DNA from: Thiocapsa roseilacustris
GTDB taxonomy: Bacteria > Pseudomonadota > Gammaproteobacteria > Chromatiales > Chromatiaceae
NCBI RefSeq assembly: GCF_041903755.1
Contig: NZ_JBBWVE010000006.1
Span: 62,001-126,000 of the forward strand
DNA length: 64,000 nt
Reading direction: 5' to 3'
Below the pieces are notes generated by a model that saw nothing but the letters and a program-made list of their open reading frames with translations, did no database searches and was not told where the DNA came from. This document shows positions 53,041 through 61,456 of this stretch, piece by piece. Made by a program: the position numbers and the translations under genes. Position 1 is the stretch's first letter, and each line of letters starts with the position of its first letter.

Positions 53041-54402
53041 ATGAAACCTTGCATGTTTGGGATCGAGCGGGCGCTGCAGGTGCTCTGGCATCGTTTGCCG
53101 CTCAGTGGACGGCTCAGGTTCGCCGTCAAGTCTCTCGCATTTCGGCTCCTCCGGCCATGGTTTAGAGGTACGCCCGCCTATCGGGATTGGCTCGAACAGC
53201 TGCAGTGGTCGGACCGTACGAAGTGGCGGGAGAACCTTGCTGCGCGTTTCGGGCAAGACGCGCAGAAGGACGGCATCAATGCCGATCGCCAACCCAGGGC
53301 GCGGATGCTGATCATCGACGCCTGCACTCCGACGCCTGACCGGGACTCTGGCTCGATCGACCTACTCAACTACTTGCGTGTCCTCGAATCGCTTGACTAT
53401 CGTGTCACCTTTCTGCCAGCGGATCTCTTGTATGCAGGACCCTATACCCGGGATCTCCAGGATCTGGGCGTCGAGTGTCTCTATTTACCTTTCGCGTATT
53501 CCGTAGAGAAAGTTCTCCGAACTCGCGGCGATGAGTTCGATGTCGTCATGCTCATGCGCCTGGGACAAGGATTAAGGTATCTGAAACATGTTCGCGCACA
53601 TTGTCCGCGCGCCAAGGTGATCTTCAATACGGTCGATCTGCATTATCTGCGCGCAGAGCGACGGGAGGCGACGCAGTCCGAGACGCGAAGCCGATCGATT
53701 GCCCGCCGCATGAAGGATCAAGAGCTTGAGGTTGTGCGTGGGGCCGACAGTACCATTGTCATCAGTCCGTTCGAGCGCGAGCTGCTCGCCAAGGAGGTGC
53801 CGGCAGCACGCCTACATGTTATTCCGCTGCTTCGCGAGATTCCTGGCCGCAGTTTGGGCTATGGCGGGAGACGAGGTCTTGTTTTTATAGGCAGTTTTCG
53901 TCATCCGCCCAATGTGGATGCCATCGTTTGGTTTTGCGAGTGCGTCTGGCCTAGCTTGCGTCGTCGGTTGCCCGAGACCGAGCTTTCGATTGTGGGGAGC
54001 TATCCGTCTCCACAGATTCTTGGACTCAAGGGACACGGCGTGGAGGTTCTGGGTTATGTCGCGGACATTGAGCCGCTGTTTGCTCGGGCGCGTCTGACAA
54101 TCGCGCCGCTGCGTTACGGCGCTGGCCTTAAGGGCAAGGTGGTGACCAGTCTTGGGTACGGAGTGCCCTGTGTCGTTACCCCGACGGCCGCCGAGGGACT
54201 TGGGTTGGACGACGGTCAGGGCATTCTTGTGGCTGCAGAGTCCGAGGCGTTCGCTGCGGCGATCGTGCAGCTCTACGAGAGTGCCGATGAGTGGGAGCGT
54301 TCTTCGTTGGCTGGTCTGCGAGCAGTCACCGAACGTTTCTCGGTTGCTGCGAATCGGCCTCGGATCAAGAATCTGTTGGTTGAGCTGGGTTTGCCCGCTT
54401 GA
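53041..54402 (+). CDS. Family 4 glycosyltransferase
   Basis: A 453-residue GT-B enzyme. The N-terminal half has MLIIDACTPTPDRDSGSIDL and DVVMLMRLGQGLRYLKHV; the C-terminal half has LVFIGSFRHPPNVDAIVWFC, RARLTIAPLRYGAGLKGKVV (donor-binding) and GVPCVVTPTAAEGLGLDDGQ. This is the subgroup often fused to GT2 domains and resembles the GT4 part of the giant enzyme. The first 90 residues are an extra helical region. ATG 53041 has no clear ribosome-binding site, and the upstream DNA is a broken GT2, so the N terminus may have been altered by rearrangement. Confidence 0.87.
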   Translation: MKPCMFGIERALQVLWHRLPLSGRLRFAVKSLAFRLLRPWFRGTPAYRDWLEQLQWSDRTKWRENLAARFGQDAQKDGINADRQPRARMLIIDACTPTPDRDSGSIDLLNYLRVLESLDYRVTFLPADLLYAGPYTRDLQDLGVECLYLPFAYSVEKVLRTRGDEFDVVMLMRLGQGLRYLKHVRAHCPRAKVIFNTVDLHYLRAERREATQSETRSRSIARRMKDQELEVVRGADSTIVISPFERELLAKEVPAARLHVIPLLREIPGRSLGYGGRRGLVFIGSFRHPPNVDAIVWFCECVWPSLRRRLPETELSIVGSYPSPQILGLKGHGVEVLGYVADIEPLFARARLTIAPLRYGAGLKGKVVTSLGYGVPCVVTPTAAEGLGLDDGQGILVAAESEAFAAAIVQLYESADEWERSSLAGLRAVTERFSVAANRPRIKNLLVELGLPA

Positions 54403-54455
54403 AAGTGACCAGATCCTTAATCCATGGAGGGTATGCGGTCATCTGTGTTTTATGG

Positions 54456-55484
54456 TTAGGGTTCAGTAGCCGCGAAATATGCGGCAAGGGAGTTGGGTCC
54501 AACAGTAAAAGGAGACGGGAAGCGTTCGCGAAGATCCGGCTGGGTCCGGTAAGCGAGTCGATGCTCACGCAGAATTGGCGAGCCATTCGAGTAAGTACCG
54601 TAAGCCCACCAACCGGACGGGAGTCCGGAAGACGCGTAGGCGGCCAAGCGGGATCGATACCAATGGATAAACTCGAAGACGGCTAATCGTCCGCCTGCGT
54701 AGCGTTCCAGCATGGTTTCTCCGGCCCCGTTGATATTTGCGAAATGGACAAAACGCAACGGCTGGTCTGCAGCGTAGAGGTTGCCGTCTTCCCCGATCGA
54801 GATCGGCCGTCGACTCAGGTTCCAGCTTGCAACGTTGTAGCCGGGGTCGCGCAGCACATGGACACCCGGAAAGAAGACCGGTGCAAGATCACACCAACGC
54901 TGGTCGGTAAAGATGCCGTTGGGGATATCGTCGAAACAGAACTCAAAAAGCCGGTCACGCCACCAGCGTGCGAAGCGACAGCCCTCGTCGGTGTTGGCGA
55001 CAGCAAGGAATCCAAGGTTGTAGATACCGTGTTTTAGTGAACCGATCTCGTTGTCGAGAATCGTCTGGCGCTCGCCGTCGGGCTCGAGATGGTGAGGCGT
55101 CAGAAGGACATCGTGGAGGTCGAGAAGCTCTTCGACGTCGTGAAGATCTCCAAAGAGCGCGATGTCGGGGTCGAGATAGACGACCTTGTTTGCGCCCGTC
55201 TCGAGAAGTCGACAGAGCATCGGCCCCTTCACGGCTGTGCACAACTCGATGACATCGTGATCGAACGTCCAACGCTCAAGGTCTGCGATGCCGAGTTCTT
55301 CCAAACGCACCACGTGATCGATCGGCTCGTGTGCGGCGTCGAACATGAAGCCCGCTGGCTCACGGTCGGATAGGCACAGCCAAAATGTCCATTCGGGGTG
55401 ATGGCGGCGCAGTGTTTTGCCGAGTACGCGCACGCGGTCAAGAGATGCGAATGAGGCACTGGTAAAACAATGGGTCTCAGACAT
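54456..55484 (-). CDS. GT8-like glycosyltransferase
   Basis: A 342-residue GT-A-fold protein. It opens with THCFTSASFASLDRVRVLGK, has the metal-binding DxD in NKVVYLDPDIALFGDLHDVE, and later GIYNLGFLAVANTDEG and PNGIFTDQRWCDLAPVFFPG. This pattern matches glycosyltransferases of the nucleotide-diphospho-sugar group found in surface-glycan clusters. No membrane segment. Last gene of the FkbM-GT4-GT8 minus-strand operon (55-bp gap upstream), convergent with the GT4 at 53041. Confidence 0.85.
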   Translation of the reverse strand: MSETHCFTSASFASLDRVRVLGKTLRRHHPEWTFWLCLSDREPAGFMFDAAHEPIDHVVRLEELGIADLERWTFDHDVIELCTAVKGPMLCRLLETGANKVVYLDPDIALFGDLHDVEELLDLHDVLLTPHHLEPDGERQTILDNEIGSLKHGIYNLGFLAVANTDEGCRFARWWRDRLFEFCFDDIPNGIFTDQRWCDLAPVFFPGVHVLRDPGYNVASWNLSRRPISIGEDGNLYAADQPLRFVHFANINGAGETMLERYAGGRLAVFEFIHWYRSRLAAYASSGLPSGWWAYGTYSNGSPILREHRLAYRTQPDLRERFPSPFTVGPNSLAAYFAATEP

Positions 55485-55539
55485 GACTGTTCACGATGTT
55501 TTCTTGTTGCGTTCCGCCGCCGTCGTTGAGCGTTGGTTG

Positions 55540-57210
55540 TTAACGGACTGTTAAATGCATCTGGAGCCAGCTTACGGTGACTTCGATCGGGAGTAGCGCG
55601 CCGCGGAGCTTTGGAGAGGATTCGACGAGTAGCCGCAGCCGATCGCGCTCGAAAAGATTGATCAGCGCTGCTTCGTCAACGACAGCGCAGCCTTGCTCGG
55701 GAGCATTCGCTTCGACAGCGGGCCAGACGTTACCTGCACCGATTCGCGCAACAACGAATGCACCGCCGACAAGCGCTTCATGGACGGACAGCGAGAAGGT
55801 CTCCGGCCAAAGCTGCCAACTCACGACGACGTCGACGCGTGCCTCGGCGATCGCTTCAACCATTGCATTGCGTTTTCTCATATCGACAATGACCGGAATG
55901 TTGCGAATGAAGCTGGGTAGGGGGGAACCGGAGTCCGGCGACCCGAGTTGCAGGAACTCGTATCGGCCGTCGTTGCCCAGGTGTTCTGCGAGATCCTCGA
56001 AAATCGACCATCCTTTCAAGAACGCCCGGGCGCCGAGGTGAGCTACGCGAAGCGGTCGACTTGATGCGTTGGGGGGGGGCCGTCGCTCCGAGGGTGCGGT
56101 TATGATTCGGGCAATAGGATGCGCTTCGCCCTGCGCATGAGGCAAGCCAGCAAGCCGTTGCCAAAGGCTTAGGGCGATTTCGGACGGTGCCAGCACGGAG
56201 GGGTGCATTGCCTCGAAAAACTCTCTCATTCTTGCGTGATGAGGTATACGCTCATCCCCGTAAGAGCAGATGCCGCAGGCGGCAGATGTGGGTGGCGGGG
56301 CGCCGCAAAAAACGACGTCGTTACGCATGAGTGCGTAGCTCGGGCAGACTGTAAAGAAATCGTGAATCCAGATGATCGGGCGGCGATCGCCGCTCGCGCG
56401 GAGAAGCTCGCAAACAAGCTCAGGAGCGAAACCCATTAGATGGTGAATAACGGATCGTATGTCGATGCTCTGACGACGCTGCTCTGCAACGACGGCAATG
56501 AGGTCTGCGAGCTTGGCGATTCCAATCCACTCGGCGTCGACGCGAAGGCTCACAGCGAAATCGTCGGCAGGTTCGGGGTCTGCGAGCATCGGAAGCGGCG
56601 TCGCTGGCGAAACGTGGAGGTAACGCCAACCGATTCGGCTGAACACGGCCTGCTCGTCGCCGATGACCAACTGAACACCACCGTAATTGCGCGCGTAGTC
56701 GTCATGACTAAGGGACAGGATTAATCCGCGACCCGATGTAATTGCGATGGCTTCCGATAGCGCGGCTGTCGAGATCGTTGGCGAGCACTCTGTAGTTGCG
56801 GCCCAACGCTTCGCTTTGACTCGCAGCGACACGCTGTCCTCGAGCTGCCGGCGGAACGCATCGAGCGGACGGCGATGTTGTCGCCCTTCTCGAGCACCGG
56901 CCCGGATGAAATGTAGAAGTGGGTTGATGCCGGCTGCCGCGACGTCGGGATACTTTGCGAGGTAGTAGTCCGTGTCGAAAAATCGGCTGGGGTTGCGGCC
57001 CTCGCGCCAACCACATTCGAGAAAGTGCGTTAGTGGATCGATGCCCGCGTCGCGCACGTCACTATTGGACGTCAGATAATAGCTACAGTCGAAATGCGCG
57101 GCGACCGCTCGGCGTTCCTCTTCGCTTGCGCGTCGCACCAAGTCGGAACATCTTGCATCTAAGCTATCCACACGCGATCGCCTTTTGGTTGTTGAATCGG
57201 CTAACGGCAA
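55540..57210 (-). CDS. Family 4 glycosyltransferase with two N-terminal YPDVA repeats
   Basis: A 556-residue protein. Residues about 40-115 hold two 38-residue modules, HFDCSYYLTSNSDVRDAGID and FFDTDYYLAKYPDVAAAGIN, the same type as the ten in the giant enzyme. The remainder is GT-B-like: IIWIHDFFTVCPSYALMRND, LRVAHLGARAFLKGWSIFED, VDVVVSWQLWPETFSLSVHE and ALVGGAFVVARIGAGNVWPA. The second of these lacks the usual GT4 E-x7-E spacing in obvious form. It starts 8 bp after the FkbM stop. The shared module suggests that both enzymes dock to the same partner or glycan. Confidence 0.85.
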   Translation of the reverse strand: MPLADSTTKRRSRVDSLDARCSDLVRRASEEERRAVAAHFDCSYYLTSNSDVRDAGIDPLTHFLECGWREGRNPSRFFDTDYYLAKYPDVAAAGINPLLHFIRAGAREGRQHRRPLDAFRRQLEDSVSLRVKAKRWAATTECSPTISTAALSEAIAITSGRGLILSLSHDDYARNYGGVQLVIGDEQAVFSRIGWRYLHVSPATPLPMLADPEPADDFAVSLRVDAEWIGIAKLADLIAVVAEQRRQSIDIRSVIHHLMGFAPELVCELLRASGDRRPIIWIHDFFTVCPSYALMRNDVVFCGAPPPTSAACGICSYGDERIPHHARMREFFEAMHPSVLAPSEIALSLWQRLAGLPHAQGEAHPIARIITAPSERRPPPNASSRPLRVAHLGARAFLKGWSIFEDLAEHLGNDGRYEFLQLGSPDSGSPLPSFIRNIPVIVDMRKRNAMVEAIAEARVDVVVSWQLWPETFSLSVHEALVGGAFVVARIGAGNVWPAVEANAPEQGCAVVDEAALINLFERDRLRLLVESSPKLRGALLPIEVTVSWLQMHLTVR

Positions 57211-57217
57211 GGCGTTA

Positions 57218-58537
57218 TCAGGCTTGATGCCTGACCAGGATCCGGCGCAAAACGGCGCGGAGACGTGGACTCACGTTGAGGATTTGACGGAGTGGCGACG
57301 TCAAGCGCCAGGTTGTGCTCATTTCGATCTCGCTGGTTCGCCGCTCAGCGGCTAGGGCGCGTTTCTCGAATTCGTCGGCACGGTCTCGCTCCGCTCCAAG
57401 GTCGGACAGGCGGTCGAGTGCTTCAACACAGGCGTGTGTCATGCGCGCCTCGGCGCTCAGCGCCCGCTTTCGCTCGGTTTCGAGTAGAGCGAGGCGCTCG
57501 AGGGCGAGCTTCTCGGCTTTTCTCAGTCCCGCTTCGGTTTCGGCTAGCCGGGCCAAGACACCGATGTCCGGTAGCTGCTTAGGGTGCCAGCCAGGGCAGA
57601 GATAGGTCTCATATTCCTCGCCCCGAAGCCTATGTACCGCAAGAGCGATCACCTCTGCAGTGCCGAGACCGACCCAATCTCGTTCCCCCCAGCGAGGGGT
57701 GTGCCAAAGAGCTTCTTTCAGGTCGTCTTGGTGGTTAACGCGGCGGAGGATGCAGCCATGACGGAGCATCTCACCGTCCAACACAGGCGGAGATTTGGGT
57801 GCAGCGAGTATTCCGGCTTCGTAGGCCAGCGGTAAAATCAGGACGGGATCACCTCGAAAGTTGTCCGGATTGTAGGCAGGAAAAGCAAAGTAGTAAAGAT
57901 CCAATCCCCAAGATAGAAGTACGGATGCAATGTCCAAGGATTTCGGATCTTCTCTGCACTCGACCCAGATGCTGGTTTTGCCGCATGCGAGGTGCTCTCG
58001 GTCGCCTTCGAGAACTCCGAGCTCCATGCCTTCCAAATCAAGCTTGATGAGATCGAAGGCCCCGTGCTCCGCGCGAAGCTCAGCGAGTGTGACGAGACGC
58101 TCTTGAAAGACGGTTTCGGTCTCCGACAATAGGGGAACTTCTTCATCTCCAGCAACGAAGGAAGTTGCACCAAGATTGCAGGGGTCGGTGTGTCCATCAT
58201 GGAAATTGAATTCGGGCCATCCGAGAATCGCCTCGGTAACACATGACGTGCCGTGATAGTTGCGTGCGATATTCCCCTTGAGAAAGGGAATCAGTGCGCC
58301 GTTGGCTTCGATTGAGCAGAGAAAATCGATGGGCCTCTGGAGCGCTAAACCGAGACCAAAGGTGCCGATAAATGCACCGGCGTCGAGAACACGCACTCGA
58401 TCTCCCGGTAACGTATTGGCAACGAAACGAGCTTCTTCCCATGCCCACTCACCATAGCGATCCAGAAAACGCCCGATCAGATCCGTCGCCGTGTCCGGAA
58501 CCGTTAGACTGCCGTAACGTGTATCAACTTCAATCAT
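57218..58537 (-). CDS. FkbM family methyltransferase with C-terminal coiled coil
   Basis: A 439-residue protein. The FkbM domain (1-260) has RVRVLDAGAFIGTFGLGLAL, DFLCSIEANGALIPFLKGNI and AFDLIKLDLEGMELGVLEGD. A second region (to 340) precedes a coiled coil (about 345-410, EKLALERLALLETERKRALS) and a tail with STTWRLTSPLRQ, a motif also found at the coiled-coil end of glycan glycosyltransferases, including the giant enzyme. It would O-methylate a sugar and may be tethered to the assembly complex by the tail. First gene of the minus-strand operon. Confidence 0.88.
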   Translation of the reverse strand: MIEVDTRYGSLTVPDTATDLIGRFLDRYGEWAWEEARFVANTLPGDRVRVLDAGAFIGTFGLGLALQRPIDFLCSIEANGALIPFLKGNIARNYHGTSCVTEAILGWPEFNFHDGHTDPCNLGATSFVAGDEEVPLLSETETVFQERLVTLAELRAEHGAFDLIKLDLEGMELGVLEGDREHLACGKTSIWVECREDPKSLDIASVLLSWGLDLYYFAFPAYNPDNFRGDPVLILPLAYEAGILAAPKSPPVLDGEMLRHGCILRRVNHQDDLKEALWHTPRWGERDWVGLGTAEVIALAVHRLRGEEYETYLCPGWHPKQLPDIGVLARLAETEAGLRKAEKLALERLALLETERKRALSAEARMTHACVEALDRLSDLGAERDRADEFEKRALAAERRTSEIEMSTTWRLTSPLRQILNVSPRLRAVLRRILVRHQA

Positions 58538-58997
58538 TCCGAGCCTAATCAGTTAAGATCAACGTTTTAGTGTCGAGATGCGACGCTGGAGGCGAGCCGT
58601 GAGCCACTCCTGGGAACTGACAGGATTCTTGGGCAAATCCGGTGTTGAATTCACGCTGAAAACCGTCAGCGAAGGCTGTACGTAATACTGCCGCAGTAAG
58701 GGGTCACGCTGAACGGAGCAGCTTTATCAAAAAACTAATGTACTAAACCGCATCGGGAGCGACGTCAAGAGCGAGATGCTCATTTTCGCGTGTGTTCGAC
58801 GTTTGCTGCATCTACGATCTCTAGCGTGGCGCGGTTTAAAATAGTATATTTTTGAATCGTTTAGCTCCGCCCGTGGCGCAGCGGCAGCGATCCTGACTGT
58901 CATGGAGCTTGATCTTTAGAGGTGCCTTTGCTGGCGATTCCTGTTCAACCGACAAGCTCTCGCAAGGTTACCTGAAATCAAGCATACAGCACTCAAC

Positions 58998-59144
58998 CTG
59001 AAGTTTCCGGGCTCTGGCGCGGGCAGGCGTCAGTAGTGCTTCGGGAGGCTGGGATTTCAACAGGGTTTGCGCGAATCTAGGCAAATCCCCTCAGAATACT
59101 CCCCACCCCTGTCGCCGACCCCCTCCGGAAGCCGGAAACTTCAG
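58998..59144. mobile_element. 147-bp MITE-like element with 8-bp target duplication
   Basis: Terminal inverted repeats CTGAAGTTTCCGGG (58998-59011) and GCCGGAAACTTCAG (59131-59144) match over 13 of 14 bases. The element is flanked on both sides by the direct repeat CACTCAAC (58990-58997 and 59145-59152), as expected for an 8-bp target-site duplication. It has no coding capacity, so movement would need a transposase in trans. The intact duplication suggests a fairly recent insertion. Confidence 0.85.
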
Positions 59145-59345
59145 CACTCAACTTAACAGCGAATGATCTCGCGAAACCGGCGTGTTGGTGATTATCGCGG
59201 TGGGGCCGGCGCGACATGCGTTGTTTGTCATCCCTGTCACGGCTAAACTTGTCGCCAGGGTGGCTTGAGATTCGTGTGTTTGATGCGCGCCTCTTTTGCT
59301 TTTCTGGAGTTTTATGAAGTTGATTATGCGATATAAGTTTTTGTC

Positions 59346-59351
59346 TATAAT
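59346..59351 (+). promoter_or_regulatory. Candidate -10 box upstream of the ABC exporter
   Basis: A perfect TATAAT lies 24-29 bases before the exporter start codon in an AT-rich stretch. The -35 region is weak (TTGATT with a 20-base spacer, or TTATGC with 16). Transcription would begin very close to the start codon, leaving a short leader. Confidence 0.4.
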
Positions 59352-59374
59352 CGCCCCTGCGGAAACCTACTGTG

Positions 59375-60226
59375 ATGTCGACTAACGCCGAACGAGTCCA
59401 GTCGCCTTTGATCCAACAGCTTCGTTTCGGCTTGCAGCCTGAGCAATTACGCCGTGCCTTGGACGATATCCTTGAAGGTTGGCGCCGTCGCGAGCTCTGG
59501 GCGACGCTCGGACTCCACGATGTGCGTCAGCGCTACCGGCGCTCAACCCTCGGTCCATTTTGGATCACCATCTCGATGGGCGTCATGGTCTTTGCGTTGG
59601 GGCTTCTATACGGTCAGATCTTCGGCCAGGATCTGCAAGAGTATCTACCGTTCCTCGCTGCAGGCTTTATCATATGGGGCCTTGTCTCGGCAATCATTTT
59701 GGGCGGTTGCACAACCTTTATCGCGGCGGAGGGCATGATCCGGCAGCTCAATGCGCCCGTCTCCATCTATGCCTACCGTGAATTGTGGTCGGCGGTCATT
59801 TCCTTTGCCCACAATATCTGGATCTTCGTGGCCGTGGCCTGGTGGTATGACGTGGGTGTGACCTGGAACATTCTCTGGTTATTTCCTGCAGTCTTGATTC
59901 TCCTGATCAACGGCTTCTGGATGGCGCTCTTTTTCGGTCTTTTGAGTGCGCGCTTTCGCGATGTTCCTCTCATTGTCGGCAGTGTGGTTCAGGTGCTCTT
60001 TTTCTTGACGCCGGTGATATGGCGACCTGATATGTTGCCGGATCGCGCATTGTTCCTGCAGCTTAATCCCTTTTATCACATGGTCGAGATCCTCCGCGCG
60101 CCGATGCTGGGCAACCCCCCTGCCTTCGAGAACTGGCTGGCGGTCCTGCTGATCGCGGTCTTCGGGTGGGCGATCACGCTCTTTTTCTACTCCGCCTACC
60201 GTTGGCGGATCGCCTACTGGGTTTGA
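59375..60226 (+). CDS. wzm: ABC-2 type polysaccharide exporter permease (Wzm-like)
   Basis: A 283-residue inner-membrane protein with six helices. It has the amphipathic N terminus (LLHDVR-like: LWATLGLHDVRQRYRRSTLG) and FWITISMGVMVFALGLLYGQ typical of O-antigen/teichoic acid exporters, and VVQVLFFLTPVIWRPDMLPD followed by LNPFYHMVEILRAPML near the C terminus. It exports undecaprenyl-linked glycan together with the ATPase gene 11 bases downstream. ATG 59375 or GTG 59372. Placement next to the glycosyltransferases suggests that it exports their product. Confidence 0.93.
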   Translation: MSTNAERVQSPLIQQLRFGLQPEQLRRALDDILEGWRRRELWATLGLHDVRQRYRRSTLGPFWITISMGVMVFALGLLYGQIFGQDLQEYLPFLAAGFIIWGLVSAIILGGCTTFIAAEGMIRQLNAPVSIYAYRELWSAVISFAHNIWIFVAVAWWYDVGVTWNILWLFPAVLILLINGFWMALFFGLLSARFRDVPLIVGSVVQVLFFLTPVIWRPDMLPDRALFLQLNPFYHMVEILRAPMLGNPPAFENWLAVLLIAVFGWAITLFFYSAYRWRIAYWV

Positions 60227-60237
60227 GGATAGGGACG

Positions 60238-61221
60238 ATGGCATCGATCACTCTGGAGAAGGTCTCGGTCTCCTTCCCGGTCTACAGCTCGGCGACGCGA
60301 TCCATCAAGAATCGCTTGATCCAAAGTGCGACGGGCGGACAGATTCGCTCCGACTCGGGTTCGGATCGGATCTCGGTCGTGCAGGCATTGCAGGATATCA
60401 ATCTCAAGCTCGAAAGCGGGGATCGGATCGGATTGGTCGGGCATAACGGGGCGGGTAAGACGACGCTGCTTCGTGTCCTTGGCGGCATCTACGAGCCGAA
60501 CGAAGGGCGGGTGTCCATTCATGGCTCGACCGTGCCTTTGTTCGATATCAGTCTAGGGATGGATCCCGAGAGCACCGGCTACGAAAACATTTTGCTCCGC
60601 GGACTCTATCTGGGCCTGAGCCGCTCCCAAATGCGGGAGCGGCTGGACGAGATTGCCGATTTTACGGAGCTGGGAGACTTCCTCAACCTTCCGATTCGCA
60701 CCTATTCGGCCGGTATGCGGATGCGTCTGGCGTTTGCGGTGTCGACCTCGGTCGCGCCGGACATCCTCTTGATCGACGAAGGCATCGGGGCCGGCGATGC
60801 GGCCTTCCTGGAAAAGGCAAGCCAGCGCTTGAAGCTGTTTACCGAACAGGTTTCGATTATCGTGCTCTCGTCTCATTCGGAGGCGTTGATCTCGAAGATG
60901 TGCACGAAGGCAGTGTTGATGGAGCACGGTCGTGTGGTCGGGGCAGGAACGACCGCGGATGTGCTGGAGCAGTATAAGGAGCTGCGCGACGGGTCCCCGA
61001 AGGCGCCGCCGCTCGAGGCCGCGATCTCGCGTGCGTCTGCGACCGAGCAAGCCGTTGCGCCGGCGCCCCGTGAGGCAGGTGCAGACGCCTCCGCAAAGGA
61101 TCGCGCTACCTGGGCGGATCGAACAGCGCATCTGCTCCGTGAGCGCCGCTGGCAAGATGTGGATCTGGAGCGTCTCGTGAACGAGGTGGAGTTGCTCGCG
61201 CGTCCTGAGTCGAAGAGTTGA
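60238..61221 (+). CDS. wzt: Polysaccharide ABC exporter ATPase (Wzt-like)
   Basis: A 327-residue ATPase. Walker A LVGHNGAGKTTLLRVLGGIY, signature IRTYSAGMRMRLAFAVS, Walker B ILLIDEGIGAGDAAF and the switch VLSSHSEALISKMC are intact. The ATPase domain ends near 240; the remaining 85 residues (about 245-327) are an Ala/Arg/Glu-rich tail that does not look like the beta-sandwich carbohydrate-binding domain of Wzt proteins that read chain-end modifications. The long N-terminal segment with SVSFPVYSSATRSIKNRL is typical of the group. ATG 60238. Confidence 0.92.
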   Translation: MASITLEKVSVSFPVYSSATRSIKNRLIQSATGGQIRSDSGSDRISVVQALQDINLKLESGDRIGLVGHNGAGKTTLLRVLGGIYEPNEGRVSIHGSTVPLFDISLGMDPESTGYENILLRGLYLGLSRSQMRERLDEIADFTELGDFLNLPIRTYSAGMRMRLAFAVSTSVAPDILLIDEGIGAGDAAFLEKASQRLKLFTEQVSIIVLSSHSEALISKMCTKAVLMEHGRVVGAGTTADVLEQYKELRDGSPKAPPLEAAISRASATEQAVAPAPREAGADASAKDRATWADRTAHLLRERRWQDVDLERLVNEVELLARPESKS

Positions 61222-61257
61222 GTGCTTACGCTTAGGCCTAAGCCTGCCGTCGAGACG

Positions 61258-61292
61258 GCTGGTTGTACCTCGCACGGCTCGGCACACCGGTG
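61258..61292 (-). repeat. Partial family A repeat, copy 4
   Basis: On the minus strand it reads TGTGCCGAGCCGTGCGAGGT then ACAACCAGCCGTC, the first hairpin of the family A element only. It abuts the inverted repeat at 61303-61418. Confidence 0.6.
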
Positions 61293-61302
61293 CCGTAACG
61301 CT

Positions 61303-61418
61303 GTAGGATGGGTAGAGCGTCAGCGAAACCCATCTTCCAAACCGCCGCGTTGCCGGGTTTCGGTCTGATGCCATTGGCGCGGGCTGGATGGGATTCGCTG
61401 GCGCTCTACCCATCCTAC
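61303..61418. repeat. Long inverted repeat with GTAGGATGGGTAGAGCG arms
   Basis: Left arm 61303-61334 begins GTAGGATGGGTAGAGCGTCA; right arm 61387-61418 ends GCGCTCTACCCATCCTAC. The 32-bp arms pair almost completely around a 52-bp centre. Similar GGATGGGTAGAGCG...GAAACCCATC palindromes are scattered in many gammaproteobacteria. It lies between convergent wzt and ubiB and may act as a two-way terminator. Confidence 0.88.
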
Positions 61419-61456
61419 CCGTTAGTCAAGGTGTTCACCTTGTTACGGAGTCGTCG

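Larger units (their letters stand above)
58538..59371. other. Divergent intergenic region with a MITE-like insertion
   Basis: 834 bp between the FkbM operon (leftward) and the ABC exporter (rightward). It contains the 147-bp element at 58998-59144 and an AT-rich 3' end with a probable promoter. No gene recognised. Confidence 0.6.
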
